Assembly (NCBI GenBank): GCA_963803295.1
Contig: CAWDMC010000023.1
Location: forward strand, 496,001-560,000
DNA length: 64,000 nt
Source: CAWDMC01 sp963803295
GTDB lineage: Bacteria; Acidobacteriota; Terriglobia; UBA7540
Reading direction: 5' to 3'
Part shown: one piece after another, positions 33,185 through 41,894 of the stretch
Numbering within the stretch: the first letter of the stretch is position 1
Layout: each line of letters opens with the position of its first letter
Program-made: the position numbers and the translations under genes
The notes under the pieces: generated by a model
Seen by the model: the letters and a program-made list of their open reading frames with translations, nothing else
Told to the model about the DNA's origin: nothing
Database searches by the model: none

Positions 33185-33586
33185 CGAGTGATCCCCTTTT
33201 TCTTGTTTCCTCTTAGTGCGGGTGGAAACTTCAGTCTCCAGTCCATTTGCCACCACCAAACTATTTGATGCGTCCGCGCCGCGTACTGTCTCGCCCCTGA
33301 GGCCGAATCATTGGGATATCGCCGCAGTTTCCCCCAACAGCCGCTGCGTATCCCGCTGCGGGCGATTGATCGGTGCCGTCTTCCTGCCTTTCGGATCCGC
33401 TTGTCAGGGCAGTCTCTAATTCTATAGGTTTCCGAGCCCGGAACCCGGAGAATCCGTAACGGGAGGCCGAAGACTTGTGTCAGGATAGCGTTCAGCTTAG
33501 CGCCAACGGCTTGGCCTGAAGAAGGCCATGCTACAGGCACTTCTGGCAGAAATCAACTGTAATCTTGAAACGAGCGGCCTGTTCTG
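33185..33586. other. Intergenic region
   Basis: About 400 bp upstream of the cytochrome gene. No coding sequence or structured element recognised. Confidence 0.45.
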
Positions 33587-33895
33587 TTATTTTTCCGGTG
33601 GGTCCGAGGGACGATCAGGTCCGGTTGCCGCCCGATTTCGGCGTAACGCTTCTTCGAACTTCCGATCGAGCAGCGATTGCTTCATCCGCTCCTCTTCCGC
33701 GCTCCTCCGGAAGTGAGCCTCGCGCCGAGCTGCCTCCTGGTCAAGCAGCCTGTCTGCGCGCTCCAGAGTGGGCGCGTTTACAGGCTTGGCCGGCGCCGCG
33801 TGGTGGATCACCCGAGCTAACTCGGCGTCGATTTTCAAGCGTGCACCGCAGCACGGACACCATACTTCGAACTGGTGATGAGGCTCCTGGCCCAT
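33587..33895 (-). CDS. Small protein with one zinc-ribbon knuckle
   Basis: 102 residues. FEVWCPCCGARLKIDAE at the start is a half zinc ribbon (CPCC); the rest is a charged helix (RREAHFRRSAEEERMKQSLL) with a Pro-rich end. Function unknown. Gene-like composition and an isolated reading frame support it. Confidence 0.55.
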   Translation of the reverse strand: MGQEPHHQFEVWCPCCGARLKIDAELARVIHHAAPAKPVNAPTLERADRLLDQEAARREAHFRRSAEEERMKQSLLDRKFEEALRRNRAATGPDRPSDPPEK

Positions 33896-34013
33896 ATCAT
33901 GAGATTAAACCACGACATATCTCGACCGGGTGCGACAAAGTGTTATAGAGGATGGCGAGGCTCTGCCACGTATGGGTACGCCTATCCAGGGTTCCCGGTT
34001 CGGTTTTGAGGAC

Positions 34014-34952
34014 TCAGTTCGTGAGAACCCGCCGGTAGATACCTTCCAGGACGTCGACCGGCGCCCTCCCGGGCAGAACCAGACTCTGGCGCGAAACGAT
34101 ATAGGTTTGCTCGAGCGCGAACTGACCAGAGAGGACAGCGTGCGCCACCCCATCGGTAAAAACGATCCAGGTGGAGTGCGGGGGAAACTCCCACTGTTGC
34201 TTTGGGCAGTCCCTCTGAAAGGCTCTATCGTGCTTCATGCAATTATGAAGGCGGTGCATAATCCGGTCGTAGGGCGACGGATTTGTCACTGGCAGACCGG
34301 CAGCCCGAAGAAGTCGCCGCAGCCACGGACCGGCGCCGCTGTCGCCGGCATCCAGCAGCGCACTACCTGGCATACGCTGCTTGCCGTTCTCTACGGCGAA
34401 TCGCCGCGCCAGAACCTCGAAGGTGTCTGTCGTTACCCAGACGCGCGACCGGGCAGGGTTGATGTTCGTGAAGACGCGCAGGATACGATCGCCATTGGTG
34501 GGACGAGTCGGAAAAGAATCGACATGCAACAGATCGTTGCGTGCGGTGTGGCGGAGTTGCCGGCCCGCCTCTTCCTGCGGACGGAAGCTGGCGTAGTCAA
34601 TCCGCAAGTGCCGCGAGTAATGTGGCAAGAGATCCGTCAGGAAGCCGGTCGCACTCGCCGAGTAGTCGTGCATAATCTGGCGCAGCCGATCCCGCTCCTG
34701 ACGATCACGCTTGTCCAGGCCGGTTAAGCGGCCGATACCGGGGCGATAGGCGATGTTCTTATGATAGGCTGCGGCGCTCTGCCGCCGCTCCAGGAGAAAC
34801 AAGCGATCCTCCTCAGGCATACGGAAAGGAGTCTCGGGGAAAAAAAGAATGTCACCGCGTTCGAGTCTCTCAGCGTAGCGTCTTCCGCGGGTCTCGCGAT
34901 TCTCTACGTGTGGTTTAACGTCAGAGTTGACAGTATCGAATACCGTGGTCAT
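34014..34952 (-). CDS. kdoO: Kdo hydroxylase KdoO
   Basis: 312 residues. Resembles the Kdo 3-hydroxylase family (Fe(II)/2-oxoglutarate type) across its length: RGDILFFPETPF, IAYRPGIGRLTG, YASFRPQEE and LLHVDSFPTRPTNGDRILRVF with the HxD iron ligands. It hydroxylates Kdo of LPS, so the organism makes Kdo-containing LPS. No LPS genes adjoin it. Confidence 0.82.
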   Translation of the reverse strand: MTTVFDTVNSDVKPHVENRETRGRRYAERLERGDILFFPETPFRMPEEDRLFLLERRQSAAAYHKNIAYRPGIGRLTGLDKRDRQERDRLRQIMHDYSASATGFLTDLLPHYSRHLRIDYASFRPQEEAGRQLRHTARNDLLHVDSFPTRPTNGDRILRVFTNINPARSRVWVTTDTFEVLARRFAVENGKQRMPGSALLDAGDSGAGPWLRRLLRAAGLPVTNPSPYDRIMHRLHNCMKHDRAFQRDCPKQQWEFPPHSTWIVFTDGVAHAVLSGQFALEQTYIVSRQSLVLPGRAPVDVLEGIYRRVLTN

Positions 34953-35004
34953 CGGAATCGCCCTCCCTTCGCTTGAGACTGACCAGCCAAAAACCGATTC
35001 CCAA

Positions 35005-36129
35005 TCATTCGGCCGACGATGCCAGAGCTGCCTGCAACATGGCCCTGGTGTAACCGATGTTGTAGATGTAGCCCGGATAAGCGCCCCCTCCAGGATACGT
35101 CGAGTTGAACGCAGGCAACTCGCGATCAGCCTCTAGGGCGCGTGGATGCTCCGGGAAGACCAAGCGTGGATATCCCTGCCGCACCAGCTCCTTCATTACC
35201 GCGAACATGTTGACTTCACCTTCATCCAGGAAGACTTCAGTGTACTTCCGCTTTGGCACCTCCACCCGGACATTTCGGAAATGCACGTGATTGATGCGAT
35301 CTCGGCTCCCAAAGTAGCGGCAAACTTGAACGGGATCTTCGCCCATTTCCCGCGTTACGCCGCAGTCGAAGGTAATTCCGTTCGCCTTGCTCGGTACGAT
35401 CCCGATGAGGTGTTTCCACCCTTCCACCGACCCCATGATCTGCTCAGATCCGCGGCTGAGAGGCGCCGGCGGATCGTTAGGATGCAGAGCCAGTTGCACA
35501 CCCGATTCTTCGGCCACCGGCACGACCGCTTTCAGAAAGTAAGAGATATTGCCCCATATCTCGTCAAGGGTATGAGCCCCCTCTTCGGGGAGCGGTGGCA
35601 AGGCTTTGACACGCTCGTAATCGAAGGCCGTCAGGCCCGTACCCGCGCGTCCGGTTTCCGCATAGTATCCTTCCACCAGACGGTGGGCATAGAAGTTGTA
35701 CTCGATTACCGGCAAACCGGCTCTTCCAGCGGCCCGAATCGACTGCCGGATCTTCTCGATTTCCTCGTCGCGGCCCGGTGCTCCGTAAAGAGTCTTCGTA
35801 AATCCGCCGATCATCATGTTGCCCAGGGTAAGGCCGCCGGACTTAAGCGTACTCATAATAGAGCGGATGCCGGTGTCTTCCCAGGGAATCGGCGGTCCCC
35901 CCATCAAGATTTGATCGACGCCCAGTTGCTTAATCAGACGCATCTTGGCTTCGGTCAATTCATCTGCAGAGATGGAGAGGCAGATCTTGGGCGTGCTGGA
36001 ACCTTCCCTTAGCTTTTCCGAATCCGCCTCATCCTTTCCCCAGCTGGCGGGTATGCCGCGGGCGTACCTCGGGAACGCCGCAACTCCCAGACCCCTTAGA
36101 ACCTTCCTTCGAGATATGGACGAATCCAT
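35005..36129 (-). CDS. uxuA: Mannonate dehydratase-like protein with Tat signal
   Basis: 374 residues. N-terminus MDSSISRRKVLRGLGVAAF is a twin-arginine signal, unusual for this normally cytosolic enzyme. The TIM-barrel body has UxuA-type motifs: VIEYNFYAHRLVEGYY, LALHPNDPP, FDCGVTREMG, HVHFRNVRVE and YTEVFLDEGE, which supply metal ligands. It would dehydrate D-mannonate to 2-keto-3-deoxygluconate or act on a similar acid in the periplasm. GGGGGAG precedes the chosen ATG. Confidence 0.8.
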   Translation of the reverse strand: MDSSISRRKVLRGLGVAAFPRYARGIPASWGKDEADSEKLREGSSTPKICLSISADELTEAKMRLIKQLGVDQILMGGPPIPWEDTGIRSIMSTLKSGGLTLGNMMIGGFTKTLYGAPGRDEEIEKIRQSIRAAGRAGLPVIEYNFYAHRLVEGYYAETGRAGTGLTAFDYERVKALPPLPEEGAHTLDEIWGNISYFLKAVVPVAEESGVQLALHPNDPPAPLSRGSEQIMGSVEGWKHLIGIVPSKANGITFDCGVTREMGEDPVQVCRYFGSRDRINHVHFRNVRVEVPKRKYTEVFLDEGEVNMFAVMKELVRQGYPRLVFPEHPRALEADRELPAFNSTYPGGGAYPGYIYNIGYTRAMLQAALASSAE

Positions 36130-36170
36130 CAACGAGACTCCCCCGAAGTTCGTGAAGGCAACTTGCTTGC

Positions 36171-36231
36171 TGTAGCGCCGTGTCCCCACCGGCGATTCCG
36201 GCTTTCTGTAGCGCCGGTGTCCTCACCGGCG
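36171..36231. repeat. Paired palindromic repeats
   Basis: TGTAGCGCCGTGTCCCCACC and TGTAGCGCCGGTGTCCTCAC, each continuing to a CGGCG end, 36 bp apart. The second is a perfect palindrome (CGCCGGTG-TCCT-CACCGGCG). They lie in the promoter side of the mannonate dehydratase gene. From 36,232 to 36,489 I see no gene. Confidence 0.65.
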
Positions 36232-36489
36232 TTTTCCGCGCTGAAGACAACGCCCTCCCACATTGAGTGTCACTCTTATTTGTGACTCTCAACAAACGCC
36301 AGAACTAATGCCGAGTATGCCCTTTAGTTATGGATGACTCTGGAGGGCAGGAAGTTACCGAACGCTGCCACAAAATGATCTCACTTGGCACGAAACCGTT
36401 CCACCCTGCGCCAGGCAACTCGGTCTTTTTCCGTAGTGAGCGCGCTGCTAAAGAGCGCCGCAGGTCCTGATTCTTGCTTCAAAAAGATG

Positions 36490-39168
36490 TCATTCGCCTA
36501 CAACTGAGAACTGCAGACGGTTGCTCAACCGGTCGATACTATCAAGCTCCACGCGAACCCGTTCGCCCAAACCGTACGATCGCTTCGAGCGCTCGCCCAC
36601 CAACGCCCGCAGGTTTTCGCGATAGACATAGTAGTCATCCTCAAAGCTTTCCACCGGTACAAAGCCTTCCACGAAAAGGTCAGTCAATTCCACGAAGAAG
36701 CCGTTTTTGGTGATGCTGATGATCAGTGCCTCGAAATTCTCGCCGAGCCGTCCCGCCATAAAGGAGACTTTCTTCCACTCCATCAGTTCGCGTTCAGCAT
36801 CCGCGGCACGGCGCTCCGACTCCGAGGTTTCGAGGCCCAAGAGATGGAGTTCTTCGAGACTGACGAACGCACCGTCTGACGCAGCCACTGCCTGTGGGAC
36901 GGCATCGACAACCTCTTCTTCCGCTTGGCGCGCTCGCCTGAGAGATCCGCGCCGCGGGGAAAGCGGCGGCGCGGAGTGCGCCTTGCCGGTCCCAACCTGC
37001 ACCTTGGCTGCACCGCCCTCCATTTCCAGGGCAGCCTTCAGAATCCTGTGCACGATGAGGTCCGGATAACGGCGGATCGGCGAGGTGAAATGTGTATAGG
37101 TTGACGAGGCCAAGGCGAAGTGTCCCAGGTTCTCCTCCGAGTAGCGTGCCTGTTTGAGAGATCTCAGCATCAGGTAAGAGAGAATGCGCTCCTCGGGCTT
37201 ACCTGCGATTCGCTGGGTCAGGCGCTGGTAGTGACGCGAGGTAATTTCGATCTCCTTCGCATCGATATTCTCTTGAAACCGCGGGTAGCGGTGGCGCTCG
37301 TCGCGAAGTTTGACGCGCGCCCTCCGCGCCGGTGGGAGGGTTACGCCGAGCGAATAGCCGAAGGTGGCGGCGATCTCTTCGAACTCGATCACCTTCTTGG
37401 GATCGGGTTTCTCGTGGATACGATAGAGCGAAGGCACGCCGCGGCTTTCGAGAAACGAGGCCACGGTTTCGTTGGCCACCAGCATGAACTCCTCGATAAG
37501 CCGATGGGCGATGTTGCGTTCCGAGCGCGTAATGCCGGTCATACGGCCTTGCTCATCGAATTCGATCTCGGGCTCGGGCAGATCGAAATCGATGGAGCCA
37601 CGCTCCTCCCGCGGGCGATTGAGTATCCGCGCCAGTTCTTCCATGAGCTTGAAATGCTGCACCTGGGCCCGGTAGCGGGCGCACATTTCGGGATCGCCAT
37701 TCAGCACCGCGTTTACCGCCGTATAGGTCATGCGTTCGGCACTGCGAATGACGCCCGGCATAAGCTGGCAAGCGGTCACCTGTCCCGCCGGATCGATTTC
37801 CATCAGCGCCGACATGACCAGCCGATCCACGTGAGGATTCAGGCTGCAAATGCCGTTGGAGAGCTCCAAAGGCAGCATGGGCACAGCGCGATCGGGAAAA
37901 TACACCGAGGTTCCGCGCAGACGCGCCTCACGATCGAGTCCTGTGCCCGGCCTGACGTAGTGGGCGACGTCGGCGATGTGCACCTGCAAAAGGTAGTTGC
38001 GATTAGGGAGTCTCTCGACATGCACCGCATCGTCAAAGTCTTTGGCCGTCTCGCCATCGATGGTCACAATGGGAAGATCGCGGAAATCCCGTCGAGCGGT
38101 GGAGTCCGCCTCGCCATTGCGCTCCGAGACATACTGGGGTTTCGATTCCGCTTCCTCGAGCACGGCGGCGGGAAAGCGATGCGGCAAATGGAACTTACGA
38201 ATGATAATCTCAACGTCCACGCCGAAATCGTCCCGCCGGCCGAGAATTTCCGAGACTCGGCCCCGCGGCAATGAGCCGCCCGCCGGGAAGCTGGTGATCT
38301 CAACATCGACAATCAAACCGTCGAGCTCGCGCGTGCTTCGATGTTCTTTTCCATCCCCTTTGGACCCGCGCCCACGCCTTCCGGATCCGGCGTCCGACTC
38401 TCCACCGAACTGCCGGTTGCGCGCACGGCGCTCGTCCTCGGGCCATTCCTCTCCTTGAGGGATGACGATCTCATGCGGGATCCGGTGATCGTAAGGCAAA
38501 ACGAAGTTGTAGCGCGGTCCACAGCGGAACTCGCCCACGACAGTCTTCTGGGCGCGCTCGACCACCCGGATGACGCGGCCCTCGATCCTTGCCTGTCTAT
38601 CGGCCGCTTTTGCCCGCCCCAATGATCCGTATCGTCCTCCCGGCCCGCCTCGATTGCGGCCGGAGCCAGAGTGCCCGGCGTTCTTGCGAAACACGAGCAC
38701 TTCCACGCGGTCGCCGTGCAAGGCCGATGCCATCCCGTTCGGAGGAACGAAAATGTCCTGATCGGCGGCCGCACCACCAGCACCTAGCTTAGGTAGCTTA
38801 TCGGGAACCACGAAGCCGTATCCGTCGCGATGGCCGATCAGCCGGCCGCTCACGACGTTCGGGTCCTTGGCACCAGCCGGTGTATCCTTGGCCGGGGTAT
38901 CCTTGGGACGTCCGTGGGGCACGCGAGACTCGACACGGTGCCGGGCAGGTTTACTCTCGCTCGTCTCCAAAGCTGCTGAGGTGAAATGGTTCTTTTTCAG
39001 GCGCACGATCTTTTGCCGGCGGGCAAGATCCTTCAGGGTGTGCTTCAGGTCACGCGCTTGGCTCGAGCGCAATCCGAGTTCCACCACCAGTTCGCGCAGC
39101 CGGAGGGTCCGGCCTGGGTTCTGCTCAAATACACCGAGGATTTCCGCTTCCGAGGGCAACTCGCGCAT
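36490..39168 (-). CDS. rnr: Ribonuclease R
   Basis: 892 residues. N-terminal HTH (RTLRLRELVVELGLRSSQAR), cold-shock domain around GRLIGHRDGYGFVVPDK, RNB domain with catalytic Asp cluster TIDGETAKDFDDAVHVE, IADVAHYVRPG and SIDFDLPEPEIEFDE, and C-terminal S1 domain (ALIISITKNGFFVELTDLFVEGF in part). It degrades structured RNA 3' to 5'. Two low-complexity insertions are unusual: a Gly/Arg-rich stretch inside the cold-shock region and about 60 residues before HLLGLETSESERR. Confidence 0.93.
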   Translation of the reverse strand: MRELPSEAEILGVFEQNPGRTLRLRELVVELGLRSSQARDLKHTLKDLARRQKIVRLKKNHFTSAALETSESKPARHRVESRVPHGRPKDTPAKDTPAGAKDPNVVSGRLIGHRDGYGFVVPDKLPKLGAGGAAADQDIFVPPNGMASALHGDRVEVLVFRKNAGHSGSGRNRGGPGGRYGSLGRAKAADRQARIEGRVIRVVERAQKTVVGEFRCGPRYNFVLPYDHRIPHEIVIPQGEEWPEDERRARNRQFGGESDAGSGRRGRGSKGDGKEHRSTRELDGLIVDVEITSFPAGGSLPRGRVSEILGRRDDFGVDVEIIIRKFHLPHRFPAAVLEEAESKPQYVSERNGEADSTARRDFRDLPIVTIDGETAKDFDDAVHVERLPNRNYLLQVHIADVAHYVRPGTGLDREARLRGTSVYFPDRAVPMLPLELSNGICSLNPHVDRLVMSALMEIDPAGQVTACQLMPGVIRSAERMTYTAVNAVLNGDPEMCARYRAQVQHFKLMEELARILNRPREERGSIDFDLPEPEIEFDEQGRMTGITRSERNIAHRLIEEFMLVANETVASFLESRGVPSLYRIHEKPDPKKVIEFEEIAATFGYSLGVTLPPARRARVKLRDERHRYPRFQENIDAKEIEITSRHYQRLTQRIAGKPEERILSYLMLRSLKQARYSEENLGHFALASSTYTHFTSPIRRYPDLIVHRILKAALEMEGGAAKVQVGTGKAHSAPPLSPRRGSLRRARQAEEEVVDAVPQAVAASDGAFVSLEELHLLGLETSESERRAADAERELMEWKKVSFMAGRLGENFEALIISITKNGFFVELTDLFVEGFVPVESFEDDYYVYRENLRALVGERSKRSYGLGERVRVELDSIDRLSNRLQFSVVGE

Positions 39169-40106
39169 GAGCTCGTTTCCAGCCCGGCGGCCATGTTGGG
39201 TAAAGTAAAAGGTAGTTTACCATCCCGCCGACTTTGCGTATTCGATAACGGGGAATTGCTAGAGCTTTGGGTGGGTGAGAGTGGGAGTCTTGCAACGCTT
39301 ATTGGCAGGGGATGAGGGTATGGGGACCACTTTCGCTGATAACAGCCCTCCCCTTGTCTGAACCTGTCCCACAGCTCCTGCTGGACACCGGTACGAACGC
39401 GCTTATGCCGGAAGGAGTCCCGAAGGGGCGACCTACCACAGCCCAGGCCAACGGCCTGGGTCGGAGAGCCCGCTTCCCGTTAGCCGCAAGCCCTGAAACG
39501 GCGGAATAGCCTTGCCGAACGTGCGCACACGGTCGTTCCAAGCTTGGTCGGTCGCTTTGATCACGCCCTTTCAGGGCTTGAGGACGCCTGGACTACATTT
39601 GACCCAGGCCGTTGGCCAGGCGCCGTTAAGAAAACCAGCTCTCCCCTGCGCCGTGATTAACGCGGTGTCTCTCGATCCAACAGTATATCCTGCAGGGGCT
39701 GAAGAACCGTGGTGCCGAAGAGAAGATTCGATCTCGCCGGCGCCCGCCGAGCCGAACAAACTCAACGAAATTGTCTCCCTGGCGCATGAATACTGGTTTG
39801 AAGTGTGGTTCTATTAGTTCTCTATATTCTCACCACGTCTGCCTCATGCCCTACAAAAACAGACACCAAACAGACACCAAGGACGCCGGTTCAACGCTGT
39901 CGGGCCCGCGCCAAGGGTCGCCTCAGATCACCTCGCACGGACCACTTCCTATCATTTTTAGATTCTAAGCGGCTGTCGGACGAATTGCTAGGGGCATCCG
40001 CATGTGTCCCGTGCGTGCTATTGCCAGGCAGTTACCGGCTCAGTACGTCGAGGCGCGCCTGCCGACAGAAGAAGCAGCCGAGAGTTCAAACATAGGAGTG
40101 AAGGCC
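39169..40106. other. Long intergenic region with repeat debris
   Basis: 938 bp between divergent rnr and ssb. No gene recognised. It holds the inverted repeat pair at 39,441-39,621 and other GC-rich palindromes; the last 100 bp carry the ssb promoter region. Confidence 0.5.
39441..39621. mobile_element. 181-bp element with inverted ends
   Basis: Left end CCCAGGCCAACGGCCTGGGT, right end GACCCAGGCCGTTGGCCAGG, nearly the reverse complement of the left. ACGCCCTTTCAGGGCTTGAG and GCAAGCCCTGAAACGGCG inside are also mutually complementary. No coding content, so a non-autonomous or remnant element. Confidence 0.5.
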
Positions 40107-40556
40107 ATGTCAGAGCTTGGAGTAAACAGAATCGTTTTAATCGGCCGGTCCGGCGGTGACGCCGACTTGAAATTCACTGCCGGGGGAAAGCCCGTCGCCA
40201 GCTTCTCGCTCGCCGTCAACGAGTCGTTCAAGCCACGTGATGTCGAAAAGGCCGAACGCGTCGAATGGTTCAGATGCGTCTGCTGGAACAGGCTCGGTGA
40301 GATTGCCGGGCAGTATGTGACTAACGGCAAGCTGGTGTTTGTCGAAGGCCGCCTGCAAACACGGAAATACGACGACCGGGAGGGCAATGCGCGGAAAGTG
40401 GTCGAAGTCGTCGTGACGCAATTGCGCCTGTTGGGTGGGAACGGCAGCGGCAATGAAAACGGGAATCCCGAACGGAGGGAAGTGCCCGCAGGTCAACCGC
40501 GAACGGGTAACGCCCAGGAACAGGACAATTGCTTGGACGATGGCATCCCCTTCTGA
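40107..40556 (+). CDS. ssb: Single-stranded DNA-binding protein
   Basis: 149 residues. OB fold about 1-110 (NRIVLIGRSGGDADLKFT, RVEWFRCVCWNRLGEIAGQY, GKLVFVEGRLQTRKYDDREG), disordered linker, and the acidic tip LDDGIPF that docks repair proteins. AGGAGTG precedes the ATG at 40107. Standing alone rather than between rpsF and rpsR, and next to accessory DNA, it could be a second copy. Confidence 0.92.
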   Translation: MSELGVNRIVLIGRSGGDADLKFTAGGKPVASFSLAVNESFKPRDVEKAERVEWFRCVCWNRLGEIAGQYVTNGKLVFVEGRLQTRKYDDREGNARKVVEVVVTQLRLLGGNGSGNENGNPERREVPAGQPRTGNAQEQDNCLDDGIPF

Positions 40557-40669
40557 TGCCCAAGGGGCGATGGTGCCGGAGGTTTTGCCGCACGCCTCTC
40601 TGACCACACGCGCTTTCCCCTCGGGCTACCCGCTGGGGCGCCGGAGCCACCGAGTTGGTCGTGTGCCGA

Positions 40670-41350
40670 TTATGGTTGCGATCTGGCATCCCGGGAGCGG
40701 TTGCAGCGCTCTCGAGCGGCTCGAAGGGCTTGATGGAGCCTATGTTCCAGGACCTTTCGGGGCGGAAGTTCTGTTAAGTATTGAGCGACTCGAATGCCGC
40801 TTCTCTCAAGCTGGAGCAATTCGACGTGCTCGTCGGATTTGCCGGCACAGAGGATCAGACCCAAAGGCGATTCCTCTTTGGGCTGACGTTCGTGCTTCTC
40901 GAGCCAGCGGAGGTAGAGTTCCATCTGCCCCTTATCGGCGGCCCGGAAGCGGCCCAGCTTCATGTCGACCGCGAGCAGCCGGCGCAGGCGCCGATGGAAG
41001 AAAAGCAAGTCCAAGTAGTAGTCTTCGCTGTCGACCGTGATTCGTTTCTGGCGAGCGATGAAGCTGAAGTTCGAGCCCAGTTCCAGCAGGAAGTGCTCCA
41101 AGTCGCGGAGGATCGCGGCTTCGAGGTCCTTCTCGCTGTAAGCGTCTTTCAATCCGAGGAAGTCCAAGAGGTACGGATCCCGGAAGATCAAATCCGGGCT
41201 CACGCGATCTTGGTCGCGCACCGCCGCCAGCTCCTTCCGAACCTGAGGACCAGGTCTTCTGCTGATCGCCGTCCTTTCATAGAGCATGCCTTCAATCTTG
41301 TCCTGGAGCACACGGGTACTCCACTGCTCAATCCGGCAGGATCGCGGCCC
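40670..41350 (-). pseudogene. YhcG/DUF1016-type nuclease, 5' truncated
   Basis: About 213-225 residues. SPDLIFRDPYLLDFLGL, ERDLEAAIL-like SEKDLEAAILRDLEHFLLELG, then YYLDLLFFHRRLRRLLAVDMKLG is the PDDEXK nuclease core of the YhcG family (Asp, Lys present) and LGLILCAGKSDEHVELL follows. Homology begins at CRIEQWSTRVLQDKIEGMLY; the DUF1016 N-terminal DNA-binding domain is missing and upstream sequence is unrelated. Confidence 0.75.
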
Positions 41351-41667
41351 AATGTGTATGATACAGACCCGCGTGTTTAGGGCGTTTGCCTCACCTGCAT
41401 AGAAAACATCTATATGCCCATGTTGGAACGCGGCCGGCGGATGAGATCGTTGCTAACCAGGGTCGGCCGACGCGCTCACTCATTCGTTTTTCGCACGAGA
41501 TTTTCCAGCTAGAAGGTTTTATAAACTTTCTCCAGGTCCTGTCCATCGAGCGCACTCCCAACACCCATCCGACCTCGGCGTGTAACCGATCCAGGCACTG
41601 CGGGCAGCGCATCACGTGTCGTTGGACCCGTTGCTGGTCCTTCATGGCATACCGCTCCAGTGTTGGC

Positions 41668-41890
41668 GATCCCTACCAACTGATCGGCTTCGGTCTCGTC
41701 TTTCCGGTCCCCGCCACCAGCCCCAATATCCCGCGGGTCGAACTGGTGGAGGTCCACCGGCAGACGCAATCGACCGGCATCCCGCAGATCGCGCGCGACG
41801 TCCGGCACGGGATTGTGCCATCGCTGCCGGCCTTCGCCGGTCCCTCGGTCGGCGTCAGCTTCATAAAGGCCAACGACGGGCTCACTTTCC
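41668..41890 (+). pseudogene. Inverted fragment of the RecD2-like helicase
   Basis: The plus strand reads SSVGDPYQLIGFGLVF, NIPRVELVEVHRQTQSTGIP and LPAFAGPSVGVSFIKAN, i.e. SF1 helicase motif III (GDPxQL, lacking PP) and motif IV. The rest of the same helicase is on the minus strand just to the right, so this piece has been flipped. No start codon or complete domain. Confidence 0.7.
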
Positions 41891-41894
41891 GGAT

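Noticed and set aside
37120..38274. 384-codon plus-strand open frame opposite rnr
   Set aside because: Lies entirely inside RNase R, which has clear catalytic motifs; composition is that of an antisense frame.
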